From Bradyrhizobium barranii subsp. barranii (GTDB taxonomy: Bacteria > Pseudomonadota > Alphaproteobacteria > Rhizobiales > Xanthobacteraceae), in NCBI RefSeq assembly GCF_017565645.3, contig NZ_CP086136.1, positions 7,051,501 to 7,115,500 of the forward strand: a stretch of 64,000 nt of DNA, given 5' to 3'. Below the pieces are notes generated by a model, which was not told the DNA's origin, made no database searches, and saw only the letters and a program-made list of their open reading frames with translations. Positions 1 through 7,938 of this stretch are shown here, in pieces. The number at the start of each line of letters is the position of its first letter. Position 1 is the first letter of the stretch. The position numbers and the translations under genes were made by a program.

Positions 1-854
1 ACGAGCTCGCGATAGGCGATACGCGCCGCGTCCTCGAGCGGACGCGCGCTGCCGATCGTCATGATGAAGTCCTTGGTCTCGAGCCGCGGCCAGGCAAAGC
101 TCCAGTTCTTGATCAGGTCGACCTGCAGCGTGACGGTCGCGCGCTGCTCGAGCGCTACGCCGGAGAGCTCACCGTCGCCTTGCGTCGCATGGCAGTCGCC
201 GACGTAGAGCATCCCGCCGTCGGTATGCACCGGGAAGTAGATGATCGCGCCGGGGGCGACGTCGGGCAGATCCATGTTGCCGCCGTGGTAATCCGGCTGC
301 AGCGAGGAGATCGCCTCGATCTCCGGCGAGACGCCGATGGTACCGATGAACGGCTCGTAGGGCAGCGTAATCTTGTCGTTCCAGCGCACGCCGTTCCTGT
401 CGACATGCAGCTTCTTCACGCGCTCCGGCAATGGCGGATTGAGCAGTGCCGTCGAGCTTGTCCCGACGAGTCCGCCGAACTCAGGAATAATGCAGGTCGT
501 GCCGGCCGGCTGCTCGCCGCGGGTCTCGACGTCGCGGATGTAGATCGCGAGGCAATCGCCCTTCTTGGCGCCCTTAACCGCGATCGGCCCGCATTGCGGG
601 TTCAGATAGGGAAAGTTCAGTTTGGCGGTGGGGCTGTCGCTCTCGCTGGTGAGCACACCGCCGAACGCATCCTCCGTCTCGACAACCACCACTCCGCCGG
701 GGTCGATCGACAGGGTCGGCTTTGCATAGGGACCGTAGACGTAGTGGAAGCCGCCCTGCTCTTCGATCGTCAGGCTATGCGTCGCCCCGGTCGCGCCTTT
801 GGCGACCGCACGCTTCGCCATGATGGAATTCTTCAACCAGTCTTCTGCGGGCAT
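1..854 (-). CDS. Acetamidase/formamidase family protein (3' end outside window)
   Basis: The frame starts at an ATG on the minus strand at 854 and stays open to the window edge (284 codons visible), so the C-terminus is missing. The start is preceded by GAGGAG at a good distance. The protein carries the FmdA/AmdA hallmark VGDCHATQGDGE and a cysteine-containing stretch LNPQCGPIAVKGAKKGD, both typical of the acetamidase/formamidase family. These enzymes are zinc or metal-dependent hydrolases that release ammonia from formamide or short amides in the cytoplasm. The gene begins only 17 bp after the stop of the upstream amidase gene, so the two are probably one transcript driven from the amiC side. 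Substrate (formamide versus acetamide) cannot be read from the sequence. Confidence 0.9.
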   Translation of the reverse strand, partial: MPAEDWLKNSIMAKRAVAKGATGATHSLTIEEQGGFHYVYGPYAKPTLSIDPGGVVVVETEDAFGGVLTSESDSPTAKLNFPYLNPQCGPIAVKGAKKGDCLAIYIRDVETRGEQPAGTTCIIPEFGGLVGTSSTALLNPPLPERVKKLHVDRNGVRWNDKITLPYEPFIGTIGVSPEIEAISSLQPDYHGGNMDLPDVAPGAIIYFPVHTDGGMLYVGDCHATQGDGELSGVALEQRATVTLQVDLIKNWSFAWPRLETKDFIMTIGSARPLEDAARIAYREL

Positions 855-871
855 ATGATTGGCTCCTCAAC

Positions 872-2272
872 TCAGATCCCGGGATGACGCTTGTGCCAGT
901 CGGTAACTCGCTGGAACGCATCGCCCGCGCGAACGAGGCCGGCCTCATCGAAATGACGACCGACGAACTGGAAGCCAACCGGACCGCCATTCGCGGCGAA
1001 GCCGCCGGGTAGCGTCACGGTCGGGCTTCCCGTCATGTCGAACGGGCATGTGAAGCGAAGCAAGCCTGCGATCAGCGAGGCGTCCTCGCCGAGCGACGCC
1101 ATCTTGCTGAGCGTGGGCGCGGCGAATGCCTGGGCCGGCACTGCGAGGAAATCGACCGATTCGAACAGAAGGCGGACGGCGCCACGAAACGCTTCGCGCC
1201 GGAGCACGATCTTCTGATAGTCCATGCCGGACTGCTGCCGACCGAGATCGAGCAGGCCAGCGAGTGCCGGGCCGTACTCGTCCTTGCGCGCGGGATACGT
1301 GTCCTCGTGCGCGACGGCGACCTCGATGCCGCAGAGCGGGAACCAGTCGTCGATGACCGCCTTGGGATCGGGGAACGTGATCTCCTTGATCTTCGCGCCG
1401 AGATCGGCCGCTACACGCAGACCCTCGGTCAACACCTTGGCCGCATCGCCATCGGTGCCTTCGCTGGTCCAGCGCCGGTCGACACCGATCGTCACCCCGC
1501 GAAGGTCGCCGGACAAACCGGCGAGATAGTCAGGCACGGGCAGCGGAACCGACGTCGTGTCCTTGGGGTCCTGACCCGCGATCACGCCGAGGATGGCGCC
1601 GCAATCGACCGCGCTCCTTGCCATCGGGCCGATATGATCCAGCGTCGCCGCAAGCTCGAATGCGCCGTAGCGGCTGACGCGTCCCCAGGTCGGCTTGAGC
1701 CCGGTGACGCCGTTAGCCGCGGACGGAAAGCGGATTGATCCGCCCGTATCGGTGCCGAGCGAGCCGAAGCAGAGGCCCGCCGCAGTGGCGACGCCGGAGC
1801 CGCTCGAGGATGCGCCGGGCCAGAGATCCGCGTTCCACGGGTTCTTCGGCGGATCGATCTTCGGGTGATGATCGGCGTAGGCGCCTTCGGTTTGCTGCAG
1901 CTTGCCGAGGATGATGGCGCCGGCATCCTTCAACCGCGCAACTACCGTTGCATCCTCGGAGGGACGGAAATCTCGATGAATGGTCATGCCATGGGCCGCC
2001 GGCGCGCCCTTGGCCCAGCAGAGATCCTTGACCGCCACTGGCACACCATGCAGCGGCCCCTTGATCTTGCCGGAAGCGATCTCCTTCTCGGCCGTGGCAG
2101 CGTCCGCGAGCGCCGAGTCAGCTATCACATAAGCGAAACTCTTGAGCTTGCCGTCGAGCTTCTCGATCCGCCAGAGCATCGCTTTGGTCGCTTCGACCGG
2201 CGACAGCTCCTTCGCCTGGATCTTCCGCCCGACGTCGACGAGTCCGAGATAGTGGAGATCTGTTGCCGCCAT
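872..2272 (-). CDS. Amidase, amidase-signature family
   Basis: 466 residues, a full-length amidase-signature enzyme that hydrolyses a carboxamide to acid plus ammonia. The Ser-cisSer-Lys triad is visible: Lys82 in VAVKDLCW, the Gly/Ser loop GASSSGSG with cis-Ser near 155, and the nucleophile near Ser179 in TDTGGSIRFPSA. There is no signal peptide, so it should be cytoplasmic. It is the first gene after the divergent amiC-amiR regulatory pair and is followed after 17 bp by a formamidase-like gene. A terminator hairpin in its leader suggests control by AmiR antitermination. GatA is an alternative family member, but no gatB or gatC is nearby and the context is amide catabolism. The ATG at 2272 has GAAGAA just upstream. 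Confidence 0.9.
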   Translation of the reverse strand: MAATDLHYLGLVDVGRKIQAKELSPVEATKAMLWRIEKLDGKLKSFAYVIADSALADAATAEKEIASGKIKGPLHGVPVAVKDLCWAKGAPAAHGMTIHRDFRPSEDATVVARLKDAGAIILGKLQQTEGAYADHHPKIDPPKNPWNADLWPGASSSGSGVATAAGLCFGSLGTDTGGSIRFPSAANGVTGLKPTWGRVSRYGAFELAATLDHIGPMARSAVDCGAILGVIAGQDPKDTTSVPLPVPDYLAGLSGDLRGVTIGVDRRWTSEGTDGDAAKVLTEGLRVAADLGAKIKEITFPDPKAVIDDWFPLCGIEVAVAHEDTYPARKDEYGPALAGLLDLGRQQSGMDYQKIVLRREAFRGAVRLLFESVDFLAVPAQAFAAPTLSKMASLGEDASLIAGLLRFTCPFDMTGSPTVTLPGGFAANGGPVGFQFVGRHFDEAGLVRAGDAFQRVTDWHKRHPGI

Positions 2273-2373
2273 CGTTCTTCATCCTCACGCTCGATGTGAC
2301 GCGCGGTCGTCCCCGCGCATGCGTCACCCTTCTGGCGACGCGGACGCATCGCCAGCTTCCTTGGCGGCAAACG

Positions 2374-2415
2374 AAAAAAGCCACCCGTCCCTCCCGAATG
2401 AGGCGACGAATGGCT
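2374..2415 (-). terminator. Intrinsic terminator in the amidase leader (candidate AmiR-controlled attenuator)
   Basis: Read on the minus strand, AGCCATTCGTC (2415 to 2405) can pair with GACGGGTGGCT (2389 to 2379) as an 11-bp stem with two G-U pairs, directly followed by six T residues. It lies about 100 bases upstream of the amidase start codon and about 130 bases downstream of a likely promoter. A terminator inside a 5' leader next to an ANTAR antiterminator gene is the arrangement known for the Pseudomonas amidase operon. The specific AmiR-binding hairpins were not identified with confidence. Confidence 0.75.
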
Positions 2416-2518
2416 CAAATGCCGCGGCTATGATCTATCGCTTAGGGGCCGCAATCGAACGAAGCACTTAGTGCAAGGAGCTGGACGTCATCGGCCAGAT
2501 CGGCGCACGCGAGGTTCG

Positions 2519-2532
2519 ACAGGTAGCCCTGT
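2519..2532 (-). promoter_or_regulatory. Short hairpin in the amidase leader, possible AmiR RNA target
   Basis: ACAGG and CCTGT form a 5-bp stem with a 4-base loop near the predicted 5' end of the leader transcript. ANTAR proteins usually bind two hairpins with 6-base loops, which this one matches only partly, so the assignment is tentative. Confidence 0.25.
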
Positions 2533-2541
2533 AGGAGAAAA

Positions 2542-2570
2542 GTCTAAGTAACTGCCCATCGCATTGTCAA
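2542..2570 (-). promoter_or_regulatory. Sigma-70-type promoter for the amidase-formamidase operon
   Basis: On the minus strand a perfect -35 box TTGACA (2570 to 2565) is followed by a 17-bp spacer and TTAGAC (2547 to 2542) as a weak -10 box. It is placed so that the leader would contain the terminator at 2374-2415. Confidence 0.5.
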
Positions 2571-2611
2571 CGATGCTCTCTGCCTAAATTTCGATAGTGC
2601 TGCGCAGCAAA

Positions 2612-2628
2612 ACGGCAAGCCACTTGCA
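2612..2628 (+). promoter_or_regulatory. Possible sigma-54 promoter for amiCR
   Basis: GGCAAGCCACTTGC has the required GG-N10-GC spacing (GG 2614-2615, GC 2626-2627) and a good -12 half TTGCA. The -24 half is CGGCAA rather than TGGCAC. It lies about 55 bp upstream of the amiC ATG. Sigma-54 control would suit a nitrogen-scavenging locus, but the match is partial. Confidence 0.35.
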
Positions 2629-2681
2629 CTGTCATCGCCGATGATGATTTCATCTTCGCGTTGCACTACCGAAAGTCGTCA

Positions 2682-3857
2682 ATGACAAAACCGTCTGTTC
2701 CCGTTGGCATCATCTGCTCGCAGTCCGGGCCATATCAGGCTATGGGCCGCGAGATCCTCAAGAGCGCGATGATGGCGGTCGACGAGATCAACAACCAGAC
2801 GGAGTTCGGCTTCTCGATTGCCGCTCATATCCGCGATCCTCGCGGCATCATCTCCGAATACCATACGGTCTGCGACGATCTCATCCGCAATGTCGGCGTC
2901 GAGCACATCATCGGCTGCTACACGTCGGCGTCGCGCAAACAAGTTCTGCCGATCGTGGAGCGCACCGATCGCCTGCTCTGGTATCCTGCGCGCTACGAGG
3001 GCTTCGAGTGCTCCGACAACGTCATTTATGTCGGCGCCTCGCCCAATCACAACGTCCTGCCGCTCGTCCGGTACGTGCTCGACAATCTGTCACGGGAGAT
3101 CTTCTGCGTCGGCTCCAATTACGTTTGGACATGGGAGACCAATCGCGTCACCCGGGAGTTGGTCAGCGCGGCAGACGGCCACATCCTGGCCGAACGGCTG
3201 CTCGAACTCGGCGAAAGCGCCGTTGGGCACATCGTCGACGAGATCGTCCGCCGCAAGCCGCCGATCGTCTTCAACACGTTGGTCGGAAGCTCGAGCTACG
3301 ACTTCATTCGCGCCTTCCACGCCGGCACCAAGGCCGCCGGGCTCGAGATTCCGATGCTGAGCTGCAGCCTGTGCGAACCGGAACTGTCGATCGTCGGACC
3401 GGCGTCGGCCGGCTGCATCACGTCATCGGCCTATTTCGAGAGCATTCGCCTGCCGGAGAACCGCGCATTCGTTGCACGCTGGAAGGCGCGCTATGGCGAC
3501 GACAGCAGCCCCTCGGTCGACGGGCAGTCCGCCTATGTCGCCGTCTATCTGCTGGCGCGCGCGTTGCAGCGCGCTGGCACATCGAACATCGCCGAGGTGC
3601 GGCGCGCCGCGGCCGGCCATCGCTACAATTCGCCGCAAGGACCGGTCTGGATCGACGGCGGCAACAATCATTGCGTCCTTACACCGCGGCTTGCCGTTTC
3701 CAATCCGCGAGGACAGTTTGATATCTTCTGGGAAGCCGACGCGCCTGTTAAGCCTGATCCTTACCTGACGCAGCTCGACGTTGCCGTCAGCCCTTCGAGG
3801 GAGACCTCGGCGGGCGACGCATTGCCGAATGCGCCGCATTTGCGGGTTGTAAAATGA
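2682..3857 (+). CDS. amiC: AmiC-like amide-binding negative regulator
   Basis: 391 residues from the ATG at 2682. A TTG seven codons upstream would also be in frame, but the ATG gives the usual AmiC-type N-terminus MTKPSVPVGIICSQSGPYQ. The protein is a type I periplasmic-binding fold related to the urea and branched-chain amide binding proteins, and it lacks a signal peptide. AmiC proteins stay in the cytoplasm, bind short amides and release the antiterminator AmiR. The stop codon overlaps the amiR start (ATGA), which implies translational coupling and fits the known AmiC-AmiR complex. It is divergent from the amidase operon it should control. Confidence 0.88.
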   Translation: MTKPSVPVGIICSQSGPYQAMGREILKSAMMAVDEINNQTEFGFSIAAHIRDPRGIISEYHTVCDDLIRNVGVEHIIGCYTSASRKQVLPIVERTDRLLWYPARYEGFECSDNVIYVGASPNHNVLPLVRYVLDNLSREIFCVGSNYVWTWETNRVTRELVSAADGHILAERLLELGESAVGHIVDEIVRRKPPIVFNTLVGSSSYDFIRAFHAGTKAAGLEIPMLSCSLCEPELSIVGPASAGCITSSAYFESIRLPENRAFVARWKARYGDDSSPSVDGQSAYVAVYLLARALQRAGTSNIAEVRRAAAGHRYNSPQGPVWIDGGNNHCVLTPRLAVSNPRGQFDIFWEADAPVKPDPYLTQLDVAVSPSRETSAGDALPNAPHLRVVK

Positions 3858-4441
3858 GCAGACCGTCTTCATTTTCGCTGCGCGGGCGTAGGGCAATCGT
3901 CGCCATCAAGGACGAACGCGACGCAACCATCGTGCGACGCCAGTTCGAGCGTCTTGGGGTCGACAGCATCGCGTGGGAGCCGACAGAGGCGATCGACTTC
4001 GCGCCGGATCTGGCGTTGATCGATGACGAGTTCCTGCCTTTGACGCAACCGGCACGACGCGCGTTCCTGGGACGCTGCCCGGTCATCGCCCTGCTCGGCA
4101 CCGAAACGCCAAGCCGGCTGAAGCTAGTGTTCGAGCTCGATCCGGCCTCGTTCCTGGTCAAGCCGTTGCGCTCGGCCGGCATCTACGCGGCGCTCGTCAT
4201 GGCAATCGAGCGAAGCGAACGCACCAGCGAATTGAAGCAGCAGGTGCTCAAGCTCGAGCAGCGTCTTCGGTCGCGTCGCGTCGTGCTCGCCGCCGTTCTC
4301 CAGGTGATGCACTCGCACGCGCTCGCAGAACCAGCCGCCTTTGCGCTGATCCGCAAAGCCGCCATGGAACAACGCAAGACGATCGAAGAGCTTTCGGCGG
4401 AGATTACCGCCAAGGGCATGCTCCCGCGCGCAACCGGCTAG
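3854..4441 (+). CDS. amiR: AmiR-like ANTAR-domain antiterminator
   Basis: 195 residues. The N-terminal half is a degenerate receiver-like domain that lacks the usual phospho-acceptor pattern. A coiled-coil segment follows (about residues 115-140), and the C-terminal ANTAR helices include VVLAAVLQVMHSH and AAMEQRKTIEELS. ANTAR proteins bind paired hairpins in nascent RNA and prevent terminator formation. The gene overlaps amiC by 4 bp, and the neighbouring amidase leader contains a strong intrinsic terminator, so amide-induced antitermination of the divergent operon is the likely role. Confidence 0.88.
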   Translation: MSRPSSFSLRGRRAIVAIKDERDATIVRRQFERLGVDSIAWEPTEAIDFAPDLALIDDEFLPLTQPARRAFLGRCPVIALLGTETPSRLKLVFELDPASFLVKPLRSAGIYAALVMAIERSERTSELKQQVLKLEQRLRSRRVVLAAVLQVMHSHALAEPAAFALIRKAAMEQRKTIEELSAEITAKGMLPRATG

Positions 4442-4654
4442 CTCACTTCCATACGTGTGTATTCCTCACCGCACTTCGCCTGACCTACCGGCAATGGTGG
4501 GGCGTAGGCTGATCTACGCCGAATGGCTCAAGTTTCGCGAGGACATCGTGACCGGGTTCAGAGTTGCGGAGGCGAGCTTTGAGTCCAGTCTCTACAGTCT
4601 GTACAAGACCTGAGCGGAGTCTATTCACGAGCTTGCCGGTCGAAATAGTGCCCT

Positions 4655-4668
4655 GCCCCGAACGGGGC
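4655..4668 (-). terminator. GC-rich hairpin just downstream of the IclR gene
   Basis: GCCCCG and CGGGGC form a perfect short palindrome 5 bp beyond the regulator's stop codon, between two convergent genes. There is no T-run, so it is at best a weak terminator. The rest of the gap 4442-4672 holds no gene I can support. Confidence 0.3.
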
Positions 4669-4672
4669 GGCG

Positions 4673-5407
4673 TCAGGGAGAGCCTGTTTCGGCCAATGGC
4701 AGACCGATGATCCGCGGCGCGCCGACCTCGCGGGGCAATGGCGCGCCGAGCACAAGTGAGAGCCGATACGAGGCGTCGGTGAGCCGGGACGCCAGCGCCT
4801 GGAGGTCGGCCTGACGGATGCGTTCGATTGGGCCGCTCACGGTCATGGCGCCCACCAGCGCTCCGTCGTGGCCAAAAACGGCGGTGGAGAGGGAGGCCGT
4901 CACAGCGTCGTAGATTCCGGAACTGACGAAGACCTGCACGCCGCCATCCGTGCGGTCTGCCCAGCGCGCCGTCCGCAGCACTTGTCCCGTCGAGGTCAAA
5001 TCGAGTGGCGCGAGATTTGCGGGCCGCGCGACGTCGCGCACGAGCTGCGGCGAATCCACCCGAAACAGACAAAGCCGGCTATCGCGTTCACGCACGTGGA
5101 ACGCACTGCTCTCCAACGTCTCCTGGCTTAGCCGCTGAAGGACCGGCAGCACATGCTGTTCGAGATTGAAATTGGCCCGATAGGTGGTGCCGAGCTGGAA
5201 TGTCTTCGCGCCGAGTGCGTAGCGGCCGTCGCTGAGGCGGACGACGTAGCCGGCTTCATCCAGCGACACCAGCGAGCGCATCACGGTCGGTTTCGCCAAG
5301 CCCGTGATCTTGGCGATGTCGGCCAGGCTGCGCGACCCGGCTCCAGCGAAGGTATCCAGGATCGCCAACGCCCGTTGCACGGCGGCGACCCCTTGCGTCT
5401 TGGGCAT
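4673..5407 (-). CDS. IclR-family transcriptional regulator
   Basis: 244 residues. The N-terminal winged helix-turn-helix includes RSLADIAKITGLAKPTVMRS (about residues 25-45), and the C-terminal effector domain contains FHVRERDSRLCLFRV and VSGPIERIRQ, both typical of IclR proteins. It is divergent from the operon starting at 5499, with 91 bp between start codons. That gap holds two inverted repeats that could be its operators, so it probably responds to a metabolite of that operon. Whether it activates or represses cannot be told. Confidence 0.9.
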   Translation of the reverse strand: MPKTQGVAAVQRALAILDTFAGAGSRSLADIAKITGLAKPTVMRSLVSLDEAGYVVRLSDGRYALGAKTFQLGTTYRANFNLEQHVLPVLQRLSQETLESSAFHVRERDSRLCLFRVDSPQLVRDVARPANLAPLDLTSTGQVLRTARWADRTDGGVQVFVSSGIYDAVTASLSTAVFGHDGALVGAMTVSGPIERIRQADLQALASRLTDASYRLSLVLGAPLPREVGAPRIIGLPLAETGSP

Positions 5408-5454
5408 CGAAAATCCCTGTCCTGCCGATTTTCGGTCTGACCTCGGCTAGTCAC

Positions 5455-5473
5455 CGTTACACTATGCGTAACG
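5455..5473. promoter_or_regulatory. Inverted repeat CGTTAC-N7-GTAACG, candidate IclR operator
   Basis: A perfect 6-bp inverted repeat with a 7-bp spacer lies in the divergent promoter region between the IclR gene and the aldolase gene. Confidence 0.45.
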
Positions 5474-5478
5474 TCGTT

Positions 5479-5491
5479 CCATTTTCAATGG
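5479..5491. promoter_or_regulatory. Inverted repeat CCATT-N3-AATGG, second candidate operator
   Basis: A perfect 5-bp inverted repeat ends 7 bp before the ATG of the aldolase gene. Binding here would overlap the ribosome-binding region, so it may instead be chance. Confidence 0.3.
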
Positions 5492-5498
5492 GGTTGAT

Positions 5499-6179
5499 AT
5501 GGCCGTAGGGTTCAGGATCCTTTCCCGCAAGCGCGTTGTCGCAGGCGAATGGGTCGAACGGGCTCGCGCCCTTCCGGTCGCCAACATCAGCGATGTGATG
5601 TCGCGCATGGCCGCGGGCGGCGCCACGCTCCGGCCGATGCATGCGGCTGGCGGCATGGCCGGTCCCGCTTTGACCGTGAAGACGCGCCCCGGCGACAATC
5701 TGATGGTCCACAAAGCGCTCGACATCGCGGTTGCCGGCGACGTCATAGTGGTCGATGCGGGCGGCGACCTCAGCAACGCAATCTTCGGCGAGATGATGCT
5801 CGCGCAGGCCGCCCGGCGCGGCGTCGCCGGCATCGTTATCCATGGCGCGATCCGCGATGCCGCTGCGATCCGGGCAAACCCCCTTCCCGTTTTCGCGGCG
5901 GGTGTCACCCATCGCGGTCCGTACAAGGACGGTCCGGGCGAGATCAACGGACCGATCGCGATCGGCGGCATGGTCATCCAGTCCGGCGATTTGGTGCTGG
6001 GCGACGACGACGGCGTGCTAGCCGTCGCCATCGACGATTGCCGAGCGGTGATCGAGGCAGCCGAAGCCAAGCAGTCTGCCGAGACCAAGCAAATGGCGGC
6101 GATCGAAGCCGGTACGCTCGATCGTAGCTGGGTCGACGCCTCGCTCCGACGTCTCGGCTGCGAGATGCCAGAGGTCTAG
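5499..6179 (+). CDS. RraA/HMG-aldolase family protein
   Basis: 226 residues. The family includes 4-hydroxy-4-methyl-2-oxoglutarate (HMG) and 4-carboxy-4-hydroxy-2-oxoadipate aldolases, which are metal-dependent and release pyruvate, and also the non-enzymatic RNase inhibitor RraA. The aldolase-type active-site block is present: a glycine-rich GGDLSNAIFGEMM, then RGVAGIVIHGAIRD whose final Arg-Asp pair is needed for metal and substrate binding in characterised aldolases. It is the first gene of an eight-gene operon and is followed after 2 bp by a LeuC-like dehydratase, which favours an enzymatic role over RNA-decay control. Confidence 0.8.
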   Translation: MAVGFRILSRKRVVAGEWVERARALPVANISDVMSRMAAGGATLRPMHAAGGMAGPALTVKTRPGDNLMVHKALDIAVAGDVIVVDAGGDLSNAIFGEMMLAQAARRGVAGIVIHGAIRDAAAIRANPLPVFAAGVTHRGPYKDGPGEINGPIAIGGMVIQSGDLVLGDDDGVLAVAIDDCRAVIEAAEAKQSAETKQMAAIEAGTLDRSWVDASLRRLGCEMPEV

Positions 6180-6181
6180 CG

Positions 6182-7444
6182 ATGGCCGGGCGTACGATCT
6201 CCGAGAAGATCCTCGCTCGCAAATCCGGGCACGATGCGCACGCCGGGGACCTCGTGGTCTGCGAGGTCGATTGCGCGCTCGGCACCGACGGTTCGGTCCC
6301 GATGGCGCTCGACTATTTCAAGGCGATGGGCGGAGAGAACGTGCGCGATGCCGCCCGATTGGTCTTTGCGCTCGACCATTACGTGCCGCCGACAAGCCCG
6401 CAGACGATCGAGCTGCACCGCGTGATGCGGGACTTCGCCAGGCGGTTCAGCGTCACGCTGCATGAAGCTGGCGAAGGAATCGGTCACCAGCTCATCGTGG
6501 AGACGGGCCGCGCTCTGCCGGGTGGTCTGGTCGTCGGAGCCGACAGCCATGCCGTGACATACGGGGCACTGAATTGCTTTGCGACCGGGATAGGCTCGTC
6601 CGATCTCGCCGCGGTCATGCTGTGTGGCCGGATCTGGCTGCGCGTGCCGGATTCGATCCGCGTCGTCCTGACCGGACAACTGCCGAGCGGCGTCTATGCG
6701 AAGGATATCGCACTGGCCCTCGCGGGCATGCTCGGCGCTGACGGTGCCGCCTATCAGGCACTCGAATTCGCAGGACCGGGTGTCGCCACCCTCGCGCTGG
6801 AGGACCGCCTCGTCCTGAGCAATCTTGCGGTCGAGATGGGCGCGAAGACCGGCATCTTCCCGGCCGATGCTGAAACCGTCGCCTATCTGCAGGGCCGCAC
6901 CGGCCAGGCTTTCGAACCGGTCGCAGCGGATCCGGATGCGCACTACAGCCGGACCGTGGAGATCGCGCTCGACGCCCTCACGCCGCGGATCGCGTTGCCG
7001 CATCTGGTGGATCAGGTCGTGGCGCTCGAGGATGCGGCCGGCACGCCGGTACAGATGGTCTATCTCGGCACCTGCACCGGCGGCAGGTTACGCGACTTCC
7101 ATCAAGCCCTCGCGGTGCTCGAGGCGGGTGGAGGCGTCGCGCCCGGCGTGCAGCTCGTGGTCACGCCGGCATCGCGCGAGGTCCGCGACGCCATGGCGGC
7201 CGATGGCACGCTCGACGCCCTGGTCGGCTTCGGCGCCACCGTGGTCGAGCCGGCCTGCGGCTCCTGCTGCGGGACCTGTGGGGTGATCCCCGGCGACGGG
7301 GTTTCGGTGATCTCGACCGCCAACCGGAACTTCAAGGGCCGCATGGGCAACGCCAAGGCATCGATCTACCTCGCCTCCCCGGCAGCTTGCGCAGCCGCCG
7401 CGACCCGCGGTGTCGTGACCGATCCTCGCGAGGTGTCACGATGA
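6182..7444 (+). CDS. LeuC-like hydro-lyase large subunit (aconitase superfamily)
   Basis: 420 residues, similar in length to archaeal-type isopropylmalate or homoaconitate dehydratase large subunits. Iron-sulfur cluster cysteines are visible in YLGTCTGGR and PACGSCCGTC, and the substrate loop GADSHAVTYGALNCFATGIG is conserved. It would add or remove water on a hydroxy-dicarboxylate as a heterodimer with the next gene, whose start overlaps by 4 bp. Because it sits in a catabolic operon with an aldolase and an aminotransferase, it is probably not the biosynthetic LeuC. The true substrate is unknown. Confidence 0.82.
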   Translation: MAGRTISEKILARKSGHDAHAGDLVVCEVDCALGTDGSVPMALDYFKAMGGENVRDAARLVFALDHYVPPTSPQTIELHRVMRDFARRFSVTLHEAGEGIGHQLIVETGRALPGGLVVGADSHAVTYGALNCFATGIGSSDLAAVMLCGRIWLRVPDSIRVVLTGQLPSGVYAKDIALALAGMLGADGAAYQALEFAGPGVATLALEDRLVLSNLAVEMGAKTGIFPADAETVAYLQGRTGQAFEPVAADPDAHYSRTVEIALDALTPRIALPHLVDQVVALEDAAGTPVQMVYLGTCTGGRLRDFHQALAVLEAGGGVAPGVQLVVTPASREVRDAMAADGTLDALVGFGATVVEPACGSCCGTCGVIPGDGVSVISTANRNFKGRMGNAKASIYLASPAACAAAATRGVVTDPREVSR

Positions 7445-7938
7445 CAGCCCTGCGAGGACGCGCGCGACTTGTCGGCGACGACGTCAACACCGACTCGATC
7501 ATCAGCTCGACCCGCAAGCGGGAGAGCCTCGACCCCGCCGTTCTCAGGCAATTCCTGTTCGAGCATGTCGATCCGACCTTTGCAGCTTCTGTGCAAACCG
7601 GAGACATCCTGGTGGCGGGCAAGAATTTCGGTTGCGGCTCGGCCATGGAAGTCGCTGTCACGACCGTGCTCGGCGCCGGCATTCCGGCGGTGCTGGCCCG
7701 AAGCTTCTCGCGCACCTACTACCGCAACGCGATCAACAACGGCCTGCTGCCGCTCGTCTGCGATACCGGCGGGATTCGCGAGGGCGACATCCTGATCTCC
7801 GACGGCACCGGCGCGATCCGCAACGAACGCAGCGGCGAGACGCTCAGCCCGGAGCCGCTGCCGCCGATCATGCTGGCGATCCTGCGCGCGGGCGGCCTCG
7901 TTCCCTACATGCGTCAGAACGGTGACTTCAAGCTATGA
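7441..7938 (+). CDS. LeuD-like hydro-lyase small subunit
   Basis: 165 residues from the ATG at 7441, chosen because it overlaps the upstream stop (ATGA) and has GAGGTG 7 bp upstream; frames starting earlier lie inside the large-subunit gene. The swivel-domain signature is clear: DDVNTDSI near the N-terminus, then GKNFGCGSAMEVA and FSRTYYRNAINNGLLPL. It pairs with the LeuC-like protein to complete the active site. Its stop overlaps the next start by 4 bp. Confidence 0.85.
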   Translation: MTALRGRARLVGDDVNTDSIISSTRKRESLDPAVLRQFLFEHVDPTFAASVQTGDILVAGKNFGCGSAMEVAVTTVLGAGIPAVLARSFSRTYYRNAINNGLLPLVCDTGGIREGDILISDGTGAIRNERSGETLSPEPLPPIMLAILRAGGLVPYMRQNGDFKL

